Shown here: one piece after another, positions 35,635 through 47,052 of the stretch
Numbering within the stretch: position 1 is the stretch's first letter
Layout of the letters: every line of letters begins with the position of its first letter
Source: Stromatinia cepivora
Taxonomy: Eukaryota; Ascomycota; Leotiomycetes; Helotiales; Sclerotiniaceae
NCBI GenBank assembly: GCA_014898415.1
Contig: RCTD01000032.1
Coordinates: forward strand, 248,001 to 312,000
Length of the DNA stretch: 64,000 nt
Direction of reading: 5' to 3'
Program-made: the position numbers and the translations under genes
Notes under the pieces: model-generated
Seen by the model: only the letters and a program-made list of their open reading frames with translations
Database searches by the model: none
What the model was told of the DNA's origin: nothing

Positions 35635-38600
35635 AATATTTTGATAGAAATCTAGTTAAGAAGAATCAAATGTAAATATGGTTGGAATTTTATGTTGTTG
35701 TTAGAAGGTTGCTGCGATCAGCGGGGTACGAGTCGAATTGAGGTGGGGGTGTTATTATTGTTTCGAGGTCGTGGGTGTGAAGAACAACGGAACAAGAGGA
35801 ACGAAAGGAAGATTGTTGGATTTATTTTTGATTTCTCTATCTTAGCTCGTGGAGAAAAAGAGAGGCGAGAAGGATAAGGAAAGCTCAATAAATAGAAGAA
35901 TTAAAAGGTATTGTTAAAGTAATAAGCAAGCTTCCGTTTGATAGTTTTTTTATTCCTTCGAGTCCTTATCCGGTTCTCAGGTATGGAAATAAAAAAGTTA
36001 ATTGATGCTGGCAGATATTTTATCTTCAATCCAGGTATAATATGATATGATATGATTGATGTACCTAATGTGAGGCAAAATGGCTGTGCAACATGAACTT
36101 GGACATTTAATCAATTTTCAATGATTCAAGGCTGACTTGGTGCTCGGACTCTAAGGAAAACAGCCTTGTTGTAAAGTTAATGGTAAAAATCCTTGAAATT
36201 GAGTGATTAAGAATTTTGGTGGTTTCCCGACTGACAAAGAGGAGCTTCGAGTTTTGGATTGTATGATTGTGATTGTGCTGGTGCTGGTGCTTGAATGCGT
36301 TTCGTGTGTTCGTACAATATGAAGAAGTGCGGTGGTACCTTTGAGCTAACAATCGCATGTACGAGCTAAGGTTATTGTTCTTTTAAAGAAAGCTCGAGCT
36401 TTTTAGAGATGCATGCCAGACCGCTCGTTGATGAAGTCTTTTAAAGATACCAATTATCGGTAGATGGAAAGACTGGGCAAAGAATGAAGGGGACGATGCG
36501 ATAGGTTTTCACTTTATGATCCGCCGATAATGATAATTGCGCAAGAAATACTTCGAGGATAGCAATCCAGCCCTGATAACCTAGCCGAAGGAGGATCTGG
36601 ATCTGGACCTGGACCTGAACCTGGACCTTTCTTCGTCCTTCTTCTCTTCTCTTCAAGTCATATATTAGTTCTAGAGAGAAGAATGCTTGAGGATTTCTGA
36701 TCTTTGTCAATGAAAGCCAAGTTATTATACTTCAGGAAAAGGAAATCCGCTTTGCATTGAAATACTTATATGTACGTACTCTAGTTCTCGGAGGAGCAGG
36801 GAAGGAGGTGAATATGAACCAGAGCTTCTGCTTATTGATACCTACTTGATAAAGGGTCCCGGGTGGCGGCATTTCCATACCAACCAATATCTACTTAGCA
36901 GCTTTCTCGCTGTCCTAGAAGAGAAATCCGGTGTCTAAACGCGCTTCACCAATTATATTGTAAGTCTTACTGCACGTCTCAGATAATTTTCCTAACTCAC
37001 CCTTTTTAATCCCGAACTAAATATAACCAGAACCTGGAAATCTATGATGAAATGAGGGCTCGTGACTCGATAGATTGACGATAAGGTTCTCCTTATCATC
37101 ACTATCGTACACCAAGAAAATATTTGGCAACATATCAATCATCATACCCCTCACCTCTTCCACTCGTGAATTAAGAAATGTAACGTCCAATATACTATGA
37201 GGTTTTAATATTACTTATTATCCTCAGGGGGCCTTTCATCAGCTGCCGTTATTCCCATCTTACCCAACTTATTAATATCAAGTCGGCAGCAAGTACTCTT
37301 TAAAGTGCGTACATCACCAGGGTGTCGCAAGCCGATTAATCATGCACGAATTATTCAAATTCTTTCTCTATAGGGTCAAGCATGAATCAAATAAGCAGCT
37401 AAGAAAAATAACGAAAAATAACAAAGAGAAAACATGTCAAAATCATTACCTAACCAGGTAACCCCCATTTGGTACTCAGGTCAGAATCCCATAGCCGCTG
37501 ATAGCGCAGTTGGTGTTGTGTTTCAAATTCCACACACGGATACGAATCTACATCCATCCATCCAGATCCCATTTTCAAGAATTCCCATGATAGGAATTGA
37601 TGGTTCATGACCAATGATTCACAATTAGGGAATTTTCCAGGCCTTTTGTTTCTTCTGCCTACATGTCTGGTGGCATAGCTTACCTTTCTTCATGTATGCG
37701 GATGAAAAAGAGCTTAAGAGCAATGCAAGTACCCGTTGAATTCATTCATTCCGGAAAGCACCAAGAATGACGAGAGCTGTCAGATGATACGATACCCCCT
37801 TCAAAATCTAGCAGTCGAACCCGTTCTCCTCGAAGCAACATGATCATTCAACAACACCCACAGGTAGCTGGGTAGCTGTATCAAGATTCAAGATGAGTAG
37901 CTCCAGATCCCAGCCTCAAATTACACCCACGTTGTCAAGAATCTGTCATGATTCATCAGCCACATCTTATTCTCATCCTCGTCATATAGCATTTCTCACC
38001 ATTTCCCCCTATCATCCCACCTTTCATCCCACAACTCTCAGTAGTTTTTCCCCTTTAGCTACATCTTTCACCTAAGCAACGGCACGAATCTCCTCGCTTC
38101 CAAACTCACGGGATTTTCCTTCCAAATTCCAAGCTAACTCGCTACCTAACTATTCAAACGCCATCTTTAAGGATTGGCCTCAAGGTATCACATGTCACAC
38201 CTACACCCCTCTGTCTCAATTTCCAAACGAACCAAGATAAATGAACCAAGAAATAAAAAGAGGGGAAACATGTTCACATGGTGTTACCATCCCAAAAAAA
38301 AACTCCGATATCAGCGTACAGTAGGCATGTACATCGTCGGATGACGGTACCGGTATCGGTACCGTGTACCGTATCTGTACTTTTATTGTTCCTCGCGATG
38401 CGAAACAATGAGATTGGATAACGTTGGATATGATGGTCAGTACGGCACTTTGGTATCGTTAAGGATAATGTGATGTACCTGATGTAGGTTGAGAGGAGGG
38501 GCAGGTGGTACGAAAGGAAGTGTTGTTGTAATAAGCCCAGGAAATTCTGCTATAAAATAACAAATTGAGGAGGAAAAGATAACCTCCCACGTGCCTCGGT

Positions 38601-39078
38601 CTTAGCGTGCTTATGTAACCTAGATCTGCTTGAAGCCCGGAGCGAACAGAAATAAATATCATCAACACAACAACCACACTGAACTTCGAACTTCATTATT
38701 ATCCTCATCTCTTTTACTTGCACACACCAAGGCGTCGGATAAGAAATTGAGATTTGGTTTCGGGCTAAGCTCTGACATAAAGATATAACAGATGGATTAA
38801 CCTTTTAAGCCGATCTCATAAACCCTCAAAGATATAGTGTTAAGTTCTCTGCTTTAAGATGATAATCTTTCTATAAGTTAGGTAATGGAAATGTAATTAT
38901 CAAGCTGGTAAATCGACAGGCTGGCTTTATGTCCTCTAGCAAGAGACTAGTTACAACTCGCGGGGACTGGACTGAGATGGCCTTGATCGATAGTCACGTG
39001 TAATTAGATCGAGGCTAAGACTAGGCACAAAACGTATTCTTCAATTCTTTTTTTTTTTTTTGCTCTTTCTCTAAACTT
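35635..39078. other. 3.4-kb intergenic region
   Basis: Lies between the minus-strand zinc-finger gene and the plus-strand F-box gene, so it holds two divergent promoters. Short open stretches (35692-35877, 36107-36358, 36441-36710, 37893-38075, 38459-38677) have no motif. At 36595-36635 there is an imperfect hexamer repeat (GGATCT/GGACCT). At 38345-38385 lies a cluster of overlapping GGTACC palindromes. No RNA gene could be supported. Confidence 0.55.
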
Positions 39079-40275
39079 ATGCATAATACAAGATTCCTCC
39101 AGTTTTTATTTTGGGGGTTATTCTGCTCCGTGGCATATTGTTCTTCTCTCATAATGGATTGTTTTCAGAAGCTAGTTCTCTTCTTTCGAAAGCGGCAGAG
39201 ACCTGTTGAATTTTCAAGGCCCGCTGCATTGTCATCCTCCATTCTCGAAAAAATTCCAGTAGAAATCCTATCAGACATCATGGAATTCCTTCCTTTGGAG
39301 TCTGCTGTGGCCTTCTCCATTTCCTGTATGCACCTCAAACGCTTGCTCGGAACTCAACATTTCTCAAGAATAGCCTCCTCGACTGAAGAAACACTGGCGC
39401 TGTTGAATCTCCTGGCCCTCGATTTACCAGATCAAGTTGTCTGCTCGGTCTGCAAGAGATTGCATCATATGCAAAACCTGCTCAGATACAACAGCATGAC
39501 CTATGGCACTGGAAGAACGACTGACGAGTATATATCTTTACGCTTCCCAGCTTGTGTGTCTCGGGACCGCAAAAATGAAACTTGGATAATCACCGAACTT
39601 TTTGGTGCAACTGCTGTCAATATGGCCATAAAAAGATACCAACAGCAACCAGGGTGTACAGAACTATTGAATATTATGTCAAGCCGCACAGCAAGGATAA
39701 TCAACTGGGGAAAGTATCTGCGGCAATATAGAGAAGAATGTCGTATCGTTCAAGGTCATCTGATGCATAAGCTACAAAGCGTATTCGTCTCGCGCGAGTG
39801 TTCAAATACCATGGATTTTAAACCACCCTCAACCGCCTCTGAGGATATATGTCCGCATATCAGGTTTAAAACGAGCTTGAACTATACCGGGTCTGGGGTG
39901 AGGAGATGTCAAAAGTGCCCCACGGAATACCGTATTGACTTCAAGTACTGTGAGGGGCTTGGATGGGCAAGATTCTTCACAAGATGGAAGGATTTTGGGT
40001 CCGAGGGTGAAGCGCGCTGGGCGCAACATCTTCCTTCGAGAGCAACATCAAGAACAACATCGACAGTAAAAATCTTTAGAGCCCTCTTTCAGGATCAAGT
40101 TAGCGTGCAGACTCCAGTAGAGCTCCCAAGTCAACCAGAGATTCGACATCAGGACGGGGACTTATCTTCTGCATTCGAGGGTAGCAACGACTTCAAATTC
40201 GACTCACTGCTAACAGCGGAAAACAAGGCCGAGCTGTTTCGATTTGGGGAGGAGTGCTGGGGAAAGGTAACCTAG
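39079..40275 (+). CDS. F-box domain protein
   Basis: Single-exon gene of 398 codons. Residues about 54-90 carry an F-box (LEKIPVEILSDIMEFLP, then SAVAFSISCMHLKRLLG), the Skp1-binding module of SCF ubiquitin ligases. No LRR, WD or other substrate-binding repeat is visible downstream; there are two CxxC-type pairs (CSVCKR and CQKCP) that might bind metal. The first ATG gives a hydrophobic 20-residue lead (LQFLFWGLFCSVAYC). The second in-frame ATG, residue 26 (MDCFQK), would remove it and is a reasonable alternative start. The substrate is unknown. Many lineage-specific F-box genes of this type occur in Pezizomycotina. Confidence 0.85.
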   Translation: MHNTRFLQFLFWGLFCSVAYCSSLIMDCFQKLVLFFRKRQRPVEFSRPAALSSSILEKIPVEILSDIMEFLPLESAVAFSISCMHLKRLLGTQHFSRIASSTEETLALLNLLALDLPDQVVCSVCKRLHHMQNLLRYNSMTYGTGRTTDEYISLRFPACVSRDRKNETWIITELFGATAVNMAIKRYQQQPGCTELLNIMSSRTARIINWGKYLRQYREECRIVQGHLMHKLQSVFVSRECSNTMDFKPPSTASEDICPHIRFKTSLNYTGSGVRRCQKCPTEYRIDFKYCEGLGWARFFTRWKDFGSEGEARWAQHLPSRATSRTTSTVKIFRALFQDQVSVQTPVELPSQPEIRHQDGDLSSAFEGSNDFKFDSLLTAENKAELFRFGEECWGKVT

Positions 40276-40484
40276 TCGTCATGAAGATGTGTTAGCATAT
40301 GTGCAGTTAACAAACAAAACTGGACTGAATGGAGGAAGAGCTCGTCTTGGCTTCACCCGCAGGCTACTAGTCACCAACACTACGTAGAAGTGCAAGCTTA
40401 TCGCTGGTGATAAATATATTTGTATTAATAAGAATATGATAGGAATAGTGCTGTTATGAATAGTGTCATTTTCAAATGTCGAAT

Positions 40485-40847
40485 TTACTCATCATCAGCA
40501 GGATCATCGATGGTGAGTCTCTCAAACTCATCGCAGATTCCACGAAGTTCTTCTGGCGATCTGGCGCCGTTTCGAAGGGCCATCATTCCGATGACCTCGG
40601 AGCAGATTCGAGTTATCCGGTTGTCGATTCGAATCCGTCGGAGCTCACGCAATTCTGTTGAGCCTCTCGCAAAAGGAGGAGGATCGCGGGGCGCGGGAGG
40701 TGGTGGCGGCGGAAGTGGCGGCGTGGGAAGTGGCGGCGCGAAGGGGAAACGCCAGCCCATTCTGCCAAAGAAAAACGGAGCGGCGAAAAGTACTGCCAGC
40801 GCAGCCAGAATTACTGCCAGTGTAGAGAGAATTTCTGTGTAAACCAT
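40485..40847 (-). CDS. small proline-rich single-pass membrane protein, hypothetical
   Basis: 120 codons, uninterrupted. Residues about 6-30 form one hydrophobic helix (ILSTLAVILAALAVLFAAPFFF). A proline run follows (about residues 36-56), then a soluble, charged tail rich in Arg and Glu ending ADDE. This looks like a signal-anchor protein with the tail in the lumen or cytosol. The antisense strand is also open (40456-40842), but that product is Ser/Gly-rich repetitive and has no membrane or domain logic, so I prefer this strand. No family recognised. Confidence 0.55.
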   Translation of the reverse strand: MVYTEILSTLAVILAALAVLFAAPFFFGRMGWRFPFAPPLPTPPLPPPPPPAPRDPPPFARGSTELRELRRIRIDNRITRICSEVIGMMALRNGARSPEELRGICDEFERLTIDDPADDE

Positions 40848-42182
40848 TTTGATATTGTGTCAATATCAGAGAATTTGTCGCTTTGACAATGGGGCTTTTG
40901 TTTGTTGTTAGGAAAGAAAAAAAACGGAGGAAGAGAAGAGAAGACTTAAATAGAGGGGTTTTCTCTTCCACCACTCTTTCCAAATAGTTGCTGGTTTATT
41001 TACTGGTATAATAGAAGGAACGATTCTATCACTACCATGTACCTGGACCCTCTTTCTCTTTCTCATGATAGCTGGTGTTTCCTGCCCCATTTGCTCGGTC
41101 ACTTCACGAGGGATCTCATAATCCGGATTCCGATTTAACAATGAGACTTCTGCATTTGGAGATGATTTCGGATATTGATGTGAGATTGGAAAAAAGATAG
41201 GTTTGTCACTAGACGGAGATTAGTTCTTAGTTCTTAGTTCTTAGTTCTTAGTTCTTAGTTCTTAGTTCTTAGTTCTTAGTTCTTAGTTCTTAGTTCTTAG
41301 TTCTTAGTTCTTAGTTCTTAGTTCTTAGTTCTTAGTTCTTAGTTCTTAGTTCTTAGTTCTTAGTTCTTAGTTCTTAGTTCTTAGTTCTTAGTTCTTAGTT
41401 CTTAGTTCTTAGTTCTTAGTTCTTAGTTCTTAGTTCTTAGTTCTTAGTTCTTAGTTCTGGTTTTTTGGTTTCGGGTTTGGATTGATTAGGGGGGGGAGAG
41501 AAAGGTGTGTATGTGTGTATGGATTATATTCTTTGTTGTTTTGGGGGAGCTTTTTTGTAGATATATGGAGATGTAATAGTGGTTTTGGGAGTTGAGTTGG
41601 ATTTGAGAGTTGGGACTTGAGAATTAAGGGTGGAATTATATTATAATTGGTATCAATGGAACTGGATTTGAAGATTGGAGTACTAGATAGGATTTATGGC
41701 AGAGTATAGAGTATAAATGGATATAAATTGGTGATAGATGATAGTTCGTTAAGATATATCTACCGATCACCAGCAATATACCTCCTAATGAAGTATCTAA
41801 TAGTCCTAACTGTGGCCTATCAATGAGCAAGTTTTGAATTTTTCAATTTCATTTGAAAGATTGGAAATGGTTTAACATGTTGGATTTCTGTGAAACAATG
41901 AATCTATTCAAATATTCAAATTATTTTCAAAGACTCATAGCTTTTCAAATATTGAGAGCTCGAGTCTGATCTATTGAGCCGGATTCTTGGATAACCTGAG
42001 TACCTAGGTACCTATAACATGACTATCATGTACAGTTGTATATTTATTCACTATCGATAGACATATTCTGGTACTGGCAATACACAAGTTGAGGTAGAAC
42101 ACTGTTTTGCTAAGCTAATGACAAAGACATGAGTAGTATTCAGATACTAAAGATCGAGTAAGATGGAAATATCATTAGAACT
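40848..42182. other. intergenic with heptamer array
   Basis: Holds the (TTAGTTC)34 array described separately. A minus-strand open stretch at 40908-41141 (77 codons, basic RKRKR run) could be an exon, but I found no splice path joining it in frame to a neighbour. Confidence 0.5.
41220..41457. repeat. perfect (TTAGTTC)34 heptanucleotide array
   Basis: Bases 41220-41457 are 238 bp of uninterrupted TTAGTTC, exactly 34 units with no visible mismatch. The complement is GAACTAA. It is not the fungal telomere repeat TTAGGG, though it shares the TTAG start. It lies about 370 bp upstream of the ATG of the small membrane-protein gene. Confidence 0.97.
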
Positions 42183-43154
42183 TTAAATAAAATCATCAGC
42201 ATATGGAGGTGGCGCATCCTCATCAAACTCTCCATTACTAGGAAGACCAGCATTATTGACCAACCTATCCGCCACATTTAATCTCTTCTGTTCCTCTAAC
42301 TTTACCACCCATAAAGCTGATCCAACAGCCGAAGTCAAAAGGAAAAACATTGAAAGCACCGGCACAAGTTGTAAAAGTAAAGCAACTGTTCCGAACCTAT
42401 TTACTGTTAGATATCGCTATAATTCATATATAGGAATAACAAACCATGTATATTTCCACTTCCTGCTATTGATCTCTCTTTTCCTTTCCTTCTTCGTCAG
42501 ACCTCGTAATTTAAAGTATCGCCAATGATGTAAAGGTCCGGCTCTCGCGCCAGTTAGGAGTAGGAAAAAAGGCGTTCCAATTATAGGTATGAAATTAAGA
42601 GGGAGGAATATTATGAATTCTGCTATTTGGCGAAAAGAGAAAGGAGAGTAAACAGCGGAAGTAGTGGGCTTTCCCAACATCTTGACTTCATTCGGGGCAT
42701 CGCGATGGAGTATTCGAGATGGTGAGACGAGATCTATAAGACCTTCTTTAATAAGTGTAGCCTATGGTCTCGTTAGTCCTGCAGGTAGTATAAAAGGGGT
42801 GCATACATCGAAGATATCCACCAGCGTCTCATCCACCAACAATGCTTCAAACAATAAAGAAATTAAAACTTGGCCTTCACCAAGCACCAAAAATGCTGCG
42901 TTAAACCATGCTCCAGGACCATGCCAAATAGCTAGAAAAGCTACCTGCGGCAGATAAGTAAATGTAAAAAGAAGACCGAGAACAACAATAGATGTTATGG
43001 TTAAGGGAATCAATCGTCTACCAAAAAGAGGGTAGAATTGTCGATCAGTGCAAAAGTACCAGATACCTTTGAAAGGATAGAGAAAGGACGCGCTGACTAC
43101 GCTTTTGATAGGTTGGAATGCGATACTCGGATCGAAACGAGAATTCGGCATCAC
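42183..43154 (-). CDS. EI24/Rrt8-like multi-pass membrane protein
   Basis: Three exons, 43154-42807, 42761-42445 and 42396-42183, give 292 residues. Introns of 45 and 48 bp have GTATGC and GTTTGT donors, CTAAC branch points and TAG acceptors, and restore the frame across DIFD/ATLIKEG and YTWF/GTVALL. It has four or five hydrophobic segments, including PLTITSIVVLGLLFTF, an AFLVLGEGQVLISLLFEALLV stretch and FIIFLPLNFIPIIGTPFFLL. The last block, with NFIPIIGT and HHWRYFKLRGL, is the pattern of the EI24 (CysZ-like) domain found in yeast Rrt8/Lds outer-spore-wall proteins. Those yeast proteins sit on lipid droplets; the role here is unknown. It diverges from the ankyrin gene. Confidence 0.82.
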
Positions 43155-43616
43155 TTATTATCAGACTGTGGAATGTGGAATGTAGATTGCGGATTGTGGA
43201 TTTGTTTATTTCTTATGTTGTCTAATTTGTCTAATTACAATTAGCTCGGGCTAAGTTCCTGCGACTTCTCCCCAATGACATGACGCATTAATCGTGATTA
43301 TGTAAGCGGCCGTTTTGTTATAGCCAAGCACTACTGCGAGGATGTTGAATGTTGGATGTTGGTGGGGCAGTGCAGAGATTAAAGCATCATCAACGGTAAC
43401 AAGTTGGAGTTAAATGGTTTTTTCTTAGAGGGATTGTTTATATGCAAAGCAATTGTTGTTTATAGGTACAAAGAAAGGTAGATATGCTGAGAATATGTAA
43501 GTTTATTCCTTCTTTCTTGTGAAGAACAATTCGTTTATGCAAACACAACATCAGTTCCCCTCCCCAAAACAAACACAAATATTACAGTTAACTTATCTCT
43601 AATATTATCTATACAG
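43155..43616. other. divergent promoter region
   Basis: Shared by the EI24-like gene (-) and the ankyrin gene (+). It probably also contains the first exon of the ankyrin gene (see that entry). Confidence 0.5.
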
Positions 43617-44355
43617 GATTGATACCACGATCCGTCTTCGTCGCGCAATTCACACACCCGATGCATCTCTCGTGAAACGAATCCTCAAATCTCATCCCAA
43701 TCTTCTTCATAACCCCGATTTATCACCTCACGGTCTCTCCAACACATCTCTACATCTTGCCTGCTCCCTCGGCCACCTAGATGTTGCCTCTCTCCTCCTA
43801 TCTCTAGGCCATGAGTCCCTTTCCATCTCACTCAATGAAGAACATCAGACGGCTCTCATGCTCGCCGCCGGCGCCGGGCACACCGATATTGTGAATTTGC
43901 TCTGCATGCAAGGTCCCGCTATATCAGGTATACTAAGACGGGATGTGAGAGGTCGAGATGCAATCATGTATGCCAGTCGTGGAGGCCATGACACCTGTTT
44001 ACAGATTCTTCTTACATGTGCTGCGGTATACAAAGATCCGAAAGAAGTATTGTCAAATTCCGATGCGGATGGAAATACGGCGTTGCATTTTGCAAGCAGT
44101 AATGGACATATGCTGGTTCTGAGAACATTATTGGCTGCGGGGGCGGATGCTGAGAGGAGAAATGTTTGGATGTGGACGCCGATTGCTTATAGTGCTACTA
44201 TACAAGCAGAAGTGTATTTCAAAAAGTTGGTGAGTGAAGTGGGGAAGAGGAAGGAGATGAGAGTGGAGGTTAAAGCTAGTTCTTCTTTTCCTGGTTTTGG
44301 GAGAGGAGAGAAGAAAGGAGCGGGGGTAAGGATTGTTGAAGTTGGGGATGATTGA
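43617..44355 (+). CDS. ankyrin-repeat protein, 5' exon unresolved
   Basis: The main exon starts after the acceptor CTATACAG at 43616 and runs to the stop at 44353-44355. It opens with IDTTIRLRRAIHTPDASLVKRILKSHP and holds about three to four ankyrin repeats (TSLHLACSLGHLDVASLLL; TALMLAAGAGHTDIVNLL; DAIMYASRGGHDTCLQILL; TALHFASSNGHMLVLRTLL). The tail is basic. No ATG lies in frame at the start, so an upstream exon is required. One path consistent in frame is ATG 43349 to donor GTAACA near 43400. The stronger-looking donor GTAAGT near 43497 does not keep frame from its nearest ATG. It resembles small fungal ankyrin proteins such as yeast YGL242C; likely a protein-binding adaptor. Confidence 0.8.
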
Positions 44356-45114
44356 TGCAATTATGATATCCCGTGGGCAGCAAGTGGAACCTGATGATTG
44401 ATGAGCTAAGAAAAAATAACGATCATGATGATGTAGAGGGATCGGAAGGCGAATGGAGGCAAATATGGGATATGGAGTTTGGGATTCTTTACATGGCGAA
44501 TGGTTTGATCATGGCCTTCTGCGAGACCTTCTTTGAACAATGTATATCTTTGGGATACTAATCCTTGGTCTTTAAATTACAAGGACTATATATCATTTCA
44601 AATATGAAGAATTTTAGACAGATGCCACTATTGGCATATGTTGATACAGGTTTGGTGAAGTTCCTCACTAGTGAGATCTTCAATACTTTTTGGTTTCATC
44701 AATAGCGCTGTTTCACTTGTTTCTGTCTTTCACTGAAATGAGGAACTGGTGGGCAGGGAATGGACATCTTTCTAGTGAAAAGAAATCGATCGGACAAGCA
44801 CAAGTAAAGTACTAAATCAATTACATTGATAGTAGAGTTCAAGATCAAATCTCCAAAACCAAGCAAGAGAAGCGAATGACACCATTCATTTAACAATATT
44901 TATTGCACACCAACATAAATTCCAAACCCACTTATAATACCGAAAGACAACATACATAACATCCACCAAACCAAAAACCCAACGCCACTCTCATCCTCAC
45001 TCAAAACCTCTATCTCACCCCAGAGTCCTACAATGAGTACCCATAACATCCATATCGGCAAAGTCATCAACCAAACCCCTCTTTCTCTCCTCATCTCACA
45101 ACGATTCTCGCCCC
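44356..45114. other. intergenic
   Basis: 3' ends of two convergent genes. Open stretches here (44373-44561, 44699-44896, 44900-45124) show no motif. Confidence 0.5.
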
Positions 45115-45902
45115 TCACAACCACAACACACCCAAACTTCCCACCAATGCCAAAGTGGCAATCGTTTTCAATCCCATATTTCCTCTCTCCTTTGCACTTC
45201 CAGAGCTGGAAGTCGTACTACCAGCAGTGCTTGCGCTGTCTGTTGCAGTCCCTGTTGTGGTAGGTCCTCCAGTTCCTCCAGTCTCCCCAGTCTCCCCAGT
45301 CTCGGCTGCTTGCCCTCCCGTCTCTGTGGAGTCACTGGTAGTGGTTGCGGAAGCGAATCGAGCGCAGGGATTGGTGACTTGTTGATCGGTTGCTGTGGCG
45401 CTGAAGGCTGTTAAGCTACGGGATAGTTCTGTTGTTTGTTAGTTTACTCTATTAGTCGTTCTTTTCCTTCTGTTCTTGTTGCGTTTGATTTGTGTGAATT
45501 GACTCAAGGGAGAATGGGAAAGTTATATGAAAGGTCACTCACCATCTAAATTCAAACAAGATGGTGCATTACTGCTATAACAGTCTCCAACGCTAGTGGC
45601 AAATGCGCTGAGAGAACCACAGCATGGTTCGTCGAAATCGGCGGTTTGGGTTGCGCAGGCGGGGAGTCCGGTGCCTGTTATGGGACATTTGGAGTCGAGG
45701 GCCATGAAGGATGACTGATTAGAAGGGGTTAGTAAATGGATTCTTCTCAAGAGAACAGAGTCTATGAATAAATGACAAGATGGCAACATACAATAGGACA
45801 ACCAAAAACCGTTTGACCCGCAATATCACTAGGAACAAATGTTGGGAAAAGTCCCCCTCCATCGGTGATACCGCCAATACTTGAAGTTGTTGTAGTAGTC
45901 AT
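45115..45902 (-). CDS. cysteine-rich cell-surface-like protein, no clear signal peptide
   Basis: Three exons, 45902-45792, 45714-45543 and 45428-45115, give 198 residues. Splicing in frame joins GCPI to SSFMALD and LNLD to ELSRSLTAF. The N-terminal two thirds has eight cysteines (including a CC pair in EPCCGS), typical of small extracellular fungal proteins. Next comes a Thr/Ser/Gly-rich linker with GETGETGGTGG repeats, likely O-glycosylated. The C-terminus ends in a hydrophobic segment (LKTIATLALVGSLGVLWL), as in GPI-anchored proteins. The predicted N-terminus MTTTTTSSIGG is not a signal peptide. Either an upstream exon was missed or export is unconventional. Family not recognised. Confidence 0.7.
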
Positions 45903-46201
45903 TGTTACAGAGATTTCTTGATGTACTTCGAATTGTCTTTAGCCATGTACGTGCGAGAGGGAAACATAACCATGGGCTTTTATCTGCTGGATGATTTATT
46001 ACATTCCTGTCGAGACATGTGTGGAATTTGAATGTAGCAAGGGAGGCCAACGCGTCGGAATTTTTCTTGACATCACAATCACAATTTGTAGGAACAAATC
46101 ATGCCGATGTTTAGGAATTGGAAATATAAGCAAGTTTTTCTAAAAGCCATTAAATTATTTCCGGGTAATCGGTAGAAATCAGCCAAATCAATTTCGATAT
46201 T

Positions 46202-46327
46202 CATTCTATTCATTCTATTCATTCTATTCATTCTATTCATTCTATTCATTCTATTCATTCTATTCATTCTATTCATTCTATTCATTCTATTCATTCTATT
46301 CATTCTATTCATTCTATTCATTCTATT
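46202..46327. repeat. perfect (CATTCTATT)14 nonanucleotide array
   Basis: 126 bp, 14 exact 9-bp units. Because 9 is a multiple of 3 it stays open in translation on the minus strand (Asn-Arg-Met repeats, 46079-46426), which is not evidence of a gene. Confidence 0.96.
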
Positions 46328-46902
46328 CACCCCTCTCCCTAGTGAACAATAAATTTTACATTCGGCCAAATGCGAATCAGATTGAGTGCTCTTGCTCATG
46401 TCTCTGAAGACCAAAAGATCTATCATTTACAAGAGCAGACATAACCAAATGGTATTATCTGTCTGAATCAAAATCATCGTATAGTCTCAATGATATGCGT
46501 ATAAGTGTAACCTTACTTACGCGTACATTACTGCTGTATGCTTCATATCCCATAGAATTATCTTGAGTCATCTCTCATCTCTATATATATACAAATTTAT
46601 CCAGTTTCCCGTTGAGCTCTTTCAGGGAGAACATCATGATTTTATACTGGCCGCCAAGGAGCAGCAGTCTCTCTGGGGACCTCAAATGTAATCCTTCAAT
46701 GTTTCAATGTTGCATATTTTTTTAGGATTGAATGGATATATTCGAAGGACTTAAATAATGCTCTATGAATATAAATTTGTTTTGCCAAGAAGTCTCTGCC
46801 ATGTCATAAAAAGCTGAAGGCCAGCCCACACGGATAAATAGACATTTCGGCTACAATAGCCGAGGATAAATTGCGGGGTGCTTCAGTGCCGGAAATTTAG
46901 AT

Positions 46903-47052
46903 GGCTAATATACTGCATGATCTCGGTCTTTGATATGGGTTTCCGATGAAATTTCTAAATCTCTTCCAATGGGAATATTGCAAGAAGACACTGTGGATTC
47001 TTACGTGGAAAATATGATACACGGGACTGTCAAGTGGCAATCAAACTTAGCC
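46903..47052 (+). promoter_or_regulatory. two XlnR/Xyr1-type motifs upstream of the esterase
   Basis: GGCTAA lies at 46903-46908 and its reverse complement TTAGCC at 47047-47052, 255 and 111 bp before the ATG at 47163. GGCTAA is the known binding core of the xylanase regulator XlnR/Xyr1. SYGGRG-type carbon-repressor (CreA) cores occur at 46673-46678 and 46873-46878. A TATATATAT box lies at 47082-47090. These motifs are short, so function is inferred from the gene they precede. Confidence 0.45.

Noticed and set aside
37490..37545. tRNA-like stretch (TAGCGCAGTTGGT and TTCAAAT)
   Set aside because: The D-arm-like and T-loop-like words are only about 15 bp apart, with no room for an anticodon arm and no acceptor stem.
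38341..38385. Regulatory cluster of GGTACC palindromes
   Set aside because: Striking overlapping palindromes, but no nearby gene start or known factor makes a function supportable.
40456..40842. 128-codon plus-strand ORF
   Set aside because: Antisense of the small membrane protein; Gly/Ser repeats arise from the Pro codons of the other strand.
40908..41141. 77-codon minus-strand ORF as first exon of the small membrane-protein gene
   Set aside because: A plausible donor (GTAAAT) and acceptor exist, but joining puts the membrane-protein frame out of register.
41220..41457. Interstitial telomere
   Set aside because: The unit is TTAGTTC, not TTAGGG, and genes lie on both sides.
46079..46426. 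115-codon ORF with Asn-Arg-Met repeats
   Set aside because: Product of translating the (CATTCTATT)14 array, whose unit length is a multiple of three.
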